From assembly GCF_010093595.1 (NCBI RefSeq), contig NW_022985443.1, positions 954,928 to 1,018,927 on the forward strand: 64,000 nt of DNA, written 5' to 3'. The notes under the pieces were generated by a model. That model was given only the letters and a program-made list of their open reading frames with translations, was not told the DNA's origin and ran no database searches. A program made the translations under genes and the position numbers. This document shows positions 59,519 to 64,000 of this stretch, piece after piece. The stretch is from Mytilinidion resinicola. Taxonomy: Eukaryota > Ascomycota > Dothideomycetes > Mytilinidiales > Mytilinidiaceae. The first letter of the stretch is position 1. Every line of letters starts with the position of its first letter.

Positions 59519-59881
59519 ATGTCGTCAACCCCAGGGCCGTCGTCGCCGAAGAAGTCCGCAGAACTAAAAAGGAAAGCGGAGGAAGTATCTCCGAACGGGC
59601 CCAAAGGCGTTGCAGAACGCACTGCCGAGGGATCGAGAGATAAAAGGAGTGAAACACCTCCAAGTGAGAAAAATGGTAGTAGCACTGCTGGAGAAGGGTC
59701 GAATGCACTAGCGAGGTACGTAGATACCCCCTTCGTAGAGATCATTCGCCGGCTATCTGTGACGTCCTCCTTACGGGCCAGTACTAACACGCCGTGCGAT
59801 GGTAGATCATCAAAGTTCGTGCACTTCAGCGTAGGACCCTCGCAGACACGTTTCCCAGTTCACTTGGAGTTGCTGGCATAG
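59519..59881 (+). pseudogene. BTB gene copy truncated at the retrotransposon border (cluster member 4)
   Basis: Exons 59519-59715 and 59806-59881, with a 90-bp intron (gtacgt donor, tactaac branch, gtag acceptor) at the same place as in member 3. The N-terminus parallels member 3 (KKSAELKRKAEEVSPNGPKG versus the SPNGPKG block there). The BTB domain starts (KFVHFSVGPSQTRFPVHLELLA) and then hits tag tag at 59879-59884, where LTR-like DNA and then copia sequence begin. Only about 90 aa remain, without the BTB core. The reading frame, intron signals and promoter look undamaged, so the insertion may be recent. The 3' half would lie beyond the element, outside the window. Confidence 0.75.
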
Positions 59882-60072
59882 TAGCTGCCTACATGCCTAG
59901 CCAGTTACAACTTCTACAGAGAGGGGTTGGGGTACGGTGGCCTACCGTGCCTACCGTGCCTACTGCTGTCTCTAATTAGTGCTTCTGCCTACGCGTACAG
60001 TCACTTCCTACGTAGTATATAGTTTGGCCTTCGGGCCCCCGAAATAAGACAGAGTTCACGTCAATTTGCAAC
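59874..60072 (+). repeat. Probable 5' LTR
   Basis: Non-coding ~200 bp between the BTB break and the primer site. A start at tggcatag and an end at tttgca would give the usual TG...CA ends. Both limits are inferred because no second LTR is in the window. It contains a short taccgtgcc repeat near 59945-59960 and a tatata-like stretch near 60015. Confidence 0.5.
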
Positions 60073-60078
60073 CTGAGT

Positions 60079-60091
60079 GTTATGAGCCCGG
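60079..60091 (+). promoter_or_regulatory. Primer-binding site for a half tRNA (initiator Met type)
   Basis: gttatgagcccgg is complementary to the anticodon arm of initiator tRNA-Met (ggctcataac), not to a tRNA 3' end. Drosophila copia and some fungal copia elements prime in this way from a cleaved initiator tRNA. It lies 7 nt after the inferred LTR end. Confidence 0.65.
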
Positions 60092-60233
60092 ATACTTATC
60101 AGGATCTGCCTTCCTCCCTGCCCTGTTGTTGTTGTTATTGCTTTTTGAACCTTTTTGGTGTTGAGTCAGTCACAACGCCACAAAAACGCCACAGCCGAAT
60201 CGACTACACAACAGCCCGTGTTCTCTCACCAAT

Positions 60234-61268
60234 ATGCCATCTACTTCCACCTCTGTTGAAAGGATTGTTCTATCCTCCCCTGCCGACTGGAAGCACTGGT
60301 TCTTCACCGTCGAAACAAAGGCCTACTCCGGCAATGTATGGGAATATGTCAACCCCAACAAGCCATTTTCTGATGATTCCACGAAACTGAATAAGCCTGG
60401 CCGGCCTGCACTACCGGCAGCAGCAAGCAGCGCGGAAACATGGACCCCGGCGGCCAAATTAGATTGGAAATAAGCCCAAGAGGATGCTAAGAAGGAGGAA
60501 GATCGCTATGACGCCAAAATCGATGCCATCAACAAACTCCGAGTCCATATTGTTGAAACGGTCGCATCGCACTACATACTATTCATCAACAAGGCCAAGA
60601 CTGTGCACGAAATGCTGATTAGCCTCAAGAATCAGGTGGCTCCATCTAATTAGCTACGCCGCTACGAACTCCGCACGCTATGGCAGCAGCAGCAAAAGTT
60701 TCCAAAGGATTCAAATATTGAACGATGGCTACAGGAATGGACAGTTCTCTACAGAGAATGCGAAGAATATCAACTGCCTGAAGCCGCCGACAATCGTCCA
60801 CAACTCGACTTCCTGCTCTCTATTCAGCCAAAGAATCCCGAATTTTCGATATACTGGCGCAACGAAATGCACCGCCGCATGGCTAGGGCTGAGAATGCTC
60901 CACCGCTTCAGGAACTGGTTGATTTATTCCGTGACCAAAGACGGGAGGCTCTAGCTATTGCAGGCAAAATTACCAGCCATTCTGCATTTGCAACAACACT
61001 CAACGGCGTGGAATTGAAGCCACCAAGCACGCCGGCAGCCACGCAGGCCGCTACAACGGCATCCACGCCAGCCGCTATAACGGCCTCCACAACAGCCTCC
61101 AAAGCTAAAAATATGCTCCCAGAATGCATCTGCGAAGAATACTACTTCTTCCGAAATTGCCTATATATCTGTGAGAATAAACGGCCAAACGGATGGAAAA
61201 GCAACCCAGCTGTAGCAGCCAAGCTCAAGGAAACCTCAAGAATCGACCCGAAAAACAGCAGGCGATAG
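60234..61268 (+). pseudogene. Copia gag region with stop codons
   Basis: Frame from an ATG at 60234, interrupted by TAA at 60471 and TAG at 60651, ending at 61266-61268. It holds a UBN2-like gag domain (DWKHWFFTVETKAYSG near the start, LRRYELRTLW, WLQEWTVLYRECEEYQLP and DFLLSIQPKNPEF). An Ala/Thr-rich stretch follows, then a short Cys-containing block (CICEEYYFFRNC), a remnant or variant of the zinc knuckle. Both internal stops fall where Gln would fit. Confidence 0.85.
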
Positions 61269-61779
61269 TTCAAAAGCTGCAGGAAATAGCCGAGGCCGGA
61301 GGGCCTAATACTGGATCAGTTTCTTGCTTCACAATCGCTATTGTTCCGCACGGAGTATTCCATTTGTCTACCTACAGCCTACGCAACAGCGTGCTTCTTG
61401 ACTGTGCAGCAACTACGCATATTTTCAACCACCAAAGCCGGTTTGTTGGCGATCTAATGCCATTAAATGATGCTTACTACGCCGGCAGCTCGATGGTATC
61501 AATTGCTGGCTATGGAACAGCTAAGATTTCGCTATAAGGCCCCAACGGTGGTCATTTTGCCCTACTATCGGGGGCCGCGTATATTCCAGGATTCCACTGC
61601 AGCGTGGTCTCCCTTAGCAAGCTTAACGAAAAAGGGGTGTTTTGGCACAACGAGAAAAACTATTTGTACAATTTGCAATACGGACGAGAAGTTGTTTGGG
61701 CCCGCATCGAGCAACGAGACGGACAGAATCTTATCGAATTTCACGAAGCCGATTCAAATCCAACAAACTCAACACCATG

Positions 61780-62000
61780 GCAGCCGGCCAAGCAGACGGC
61801 TATGCATACGGCTGTGCATACGGCCAAGCAGCCGGCCAAGCAGCCGGCCAAGCAGACGGCCATGCATACGGCTATGCAGCCGGCCACGCAGCAGGCCGTG
61901 CAGCAGGCCGTGCAGCAGGCCGTGCAGCAGGCCGTGCAGCCGGCCACGCAGATGGCCACGCAGCAGGCCGTGAAGCTGGCCATGCAGCAGGCCGTGCAGC
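61780..62000 (+). repeat. Coding minisatellite in copia pol (protease-integrase linker)
   Basis: About 18 copies of a ~12-bp unit (variants of gcagccggccaa / gcaggccgtgca), in frame, encoding Ala-Val/Lys/Thr-Gln-rich sequence. It remains open in all forward frames over this span. Confidence 0.85.
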
Positions 62001-63259
62001 CTTCGAACTCTCCGAATGTACGACAGCCAACGGCTGCCCACTAAGGGGATTCTCTATCAAAGCCTACACCGGCCGCTGTTGTAGCAAATCGTCCAAAGAT
62101 TGACCTCACTGCATTCCTAACGCACCAGAGCCGTTTTGCACGACCTCCACAACGCGGGCCATACTTAGCTCGTCCAATCGAGCTCTAGCAGTCTGTTACA
62201 GCTCTCGGCCTACTATGGCATCGCCGCCTAGGCCACGCCGGCCCCCGGGCCCTGCAGCATCTAACTGCTGCTGTTGTCAAAGATGCACTAGAAAGCAGAG
62301 TGGAACTTATTGGCCCTACTATCTCCGAATGCTCTAAATGCGCCCTGAGCAAAGCTAAGCAACAAATCTCCCGTGTACCTGTTTTAAAGCCCTCCAGGCC
62401 ATTTGAACTTGTATAATTCGACGTTATATATAAAGAACATAGCTACAACGACAACAGCTACGCTGTCCACTTCTTCTGCCCGTATACGAAAGCACACACG
62501 TGCCGAATATTCGGTAGCATGGCTAATCTGACCCAAATCGTTATGGACGAAGTTGCCCTTATTGAAAAGCAATGGAATGTTACTGTACGTACGCTACAAA
62601 CCGATGGAGAACGATCGCTCGGCAACGAATTTGGGGCATGGCACCGCAGCAAGGGCATTAAATTCAATTAATCTACGGCCTACAATGCTACACAGAATGG
62701 TGGAGCAGAGCGCTCTGGCGGAATTATTATTGAAAAAGCCCGTTGCATACGAGAGGAAAGCCAATTGCCTATAAATCTATGGCCGGAAGCATATAAAACA
62801 GCCGCCTATTTGCTTAATAGGACGCCCACCGAAGCGCTAGGTTGGAAAACTCCAATTACAGCCTTGCAGGCTGCAACTGGCAGGCCGATAGACCCCAGCG
62901 TGCAGCATCTACGCGTGTACGGATGCAGAGCATATCCGATGTTGAAAAAGCTACCAAAAACGCCGAAAACAACACCCCGAGCAATTGTTGGCTATCTTGT
63001 TGGCTACGAATCGGCCAACATCTATAGAATATAGGTGCCAAGCAAGGATGAGGTTATTAGGGCACGGGACGTTACGTTTGACGAAACGCTATTTTATAAC
63101 CCCCTATTGGAAGATCTGGCTATGCAACTACTAATTTAATAGGTAAAGCACGTCCTAAACGTAGGAAGCCTCTTAAAGCCGCCCGTTGCACGAACCTACC
63201 GGGTAATAGAGGATGACGATTCTGACGACCCCCTATTCGACAAAATTGAAGTACAACCC

Positions 63260-63335
63260 CGTGCAGAGCAACAGCAGCAGCCGCCTGCACAGCAGCAGCC
63301 GCCTGCACAGCAGCAGCAGCCGCCCGGCTCGCCGA
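63260..63335 (+). repeat. Gln/Pro-coding triplet-rich repeat in copia pol
   Basis: Repeats of cagcagcagccgcctgcaca encoding Gln- and Pro-rich sequence between integrase and reverse transcriptase. Confidence 0.75.
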
Positions 63336-63431
63336 GCTCAAACAACGACGACTGCTCCAGCAATGGCCGTTCGGAGCCTGCCTTGCCTACGCCAAATCCT
63401 ACGCCGTTACCTAGCCGTCTTCCTACGGCAT

Positions 63432-63565
63432 CGCCTACGACCTCTGCTACGGTATCGCCTACGGCCTCTGCTACGGCATCGCCTACGGCCTCTGCTACGG
63501 CATCGCCTACAGCCTCTGCTACGGCATCGCCTACGGCCTCACCAACGGCCTCACCAACGGCCTCT
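63432..63565 (+). repeat. 24-bp coding minisatellite in copia pol (integrase-RT linker)
   Basis: About five copies of a unit reading tctgctacggcatcgcctac plus ggcc, encoding Ser/Ala-Thr-Ala-Ser-Pro-Thr-Ala repeats, followed by shorter accaacggcctc units. Confidence 0.85.
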
Positions 63566-64000
63566 GTAGTGGCTACCACGGCAGCTTCCTTAAGGCCTAC
63601 CCGTGACCGCAAGCCGGCCAAACCCCGTGCAGCCTTGTATACAGCAATTGTATAAGCCGAAGCTCTAGACAAACGCCTACCTACTTTGCATGCTGCTTTT
63701 GCCGCAGGCGTTACCGGAGGCAGCTATCGAGAATCCCTTCCAGAGCCACCTAGAAACTGGAAGCAGCTACTGCAGCACCCCGAGCGCCAGGGGTTTATGG
63801 CAGCCGCTATTAAAGAACTCGACGGCTTGGTGGAACGCGGTAGCTTTACAGCTGTAGAAGAGACGCCAGAAATAAAGGCCCTAGCTGTGCCGGTCACCTG
63901 GGTATTTACATACAAATTTGATGAAAACGGCTTCCTTATGCGCCATAAAGCACGCCTATGCGTGCGCGGCGACCTCCAACAGCCTACAGAGCTAGACACC

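Larger units (their letters stand above)
59874..64000 (+). mobile_element. Degenerate Ty1/copia LTR retrotransposon, 5' part
   Basis: Domain order is LTR (about 59874-60072), primer site, gag, protease, integrase, reverse transcriptase, which is the copia order. The element runs off the window, so the 3' LTR and target duplication cannot be checked. The coding part carries about 11 in-frame stops and one frame change, so it is inactive. It lies inside or directly against a BTB gene copy. Confidence 0.9.
61193..64000 (+). pseudogene. Copia pol region: protease, integrase, start of reverse transcriptase
   Basis: Continues in the -1 frame relative to gag, overlapping it by 76 nt. Protease motif LLDCAATTHIF is at about 61385-61420. 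The integrase zinc-binding part (WHRRLGHAG...CSKCALSKAKQQ) lies at about 62215-62370. Core integrase pieces follow: FDVIYKEHSY, TLQTDGERSLGNEFG, NLWPEAYKTAAYLLNRTP. Reverse transcriptase starts near 63760 (ELDGLVERGSFTAVEE, VTWVFTYKFDENGFLMRHKA). Stops at 61535, 62042, 62186, 62414, 62669, 63032, 63137, 63140 and 63653 break it. Downstream domains are beyond the window. Confidence 0.88.

Overview
The window is nuclear DNA of a filamentous ascomycete (Pezizomycotina, probably Dothideomycetes). The evidence is many genes split by short GT-AG introns (mostly 47-96 bp) with clear branch sites, fungal versions of housekeeping proteins, a membrane-anchored fungal cupredoxin, a Hook-type dynein adaptor, and a degenerate Ty1/copia retrotransposon. 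No bacterial, organellar or viral block is visible. All exon joins were deduced by eye from splice consensus, reading phase and protein continuity.

Layout. 0-5.3 kb: four unknown membrane proteins, two of which (2142-2894 and 3482-4304) are tandem paralogues whose upstream DNA also looks duplicated. 5.6-7.2 kb: an unknown protein with a long KKEPAV repeat and a frame break. 8.3-38 kb: a dense housekeeping block with an ARMC8/Vid28-like GID-complex subunit, an 809-aa conserved unknown, a PHO80/PREG-type cyclin, an anchored cupredoxin, an HDA1-type histone deacetylase with an Arb2 domain, a SANT-like unknown, adenylate kinase, PCF11, a small I9-type proteinase inhibitor with a 10-nt microexon, and a Hook protein. 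38-53 kb: a sparser block with tubulin cofactor B, a Myb/SANT factor and CENP-C. Introns here reach 213-1053 bp and intergenic gaps 3-5 kb.

53.6-59.9 kb: a cluster of BTB-fold genes. It holds a relic fragment, two divergent full genes, one long BTB gene, and a fourth copy that breaks off where a copia element begins. The cluster carries duplicated promoters, direct repeats and minisatellites. 59.9-64 kb: the 5' part of the copia element (LTR, half-tRNA-type primer site, gag, protease, integrase, start of reverse transcriptase). Its frame is broken by many stops, most explainable as C-to-T or G-to-A changes.

The most unusual features are the rapidly evolving BTB cluster hit by a retroelement, a dispersed ~100-bp repeat shared by that cluster and the left-end membrane genes, the tandem membrane-protein pair, and the 10-nt microexon. 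I found no convincing new biochemical system such as a secondary-metabolite or defence cluster.
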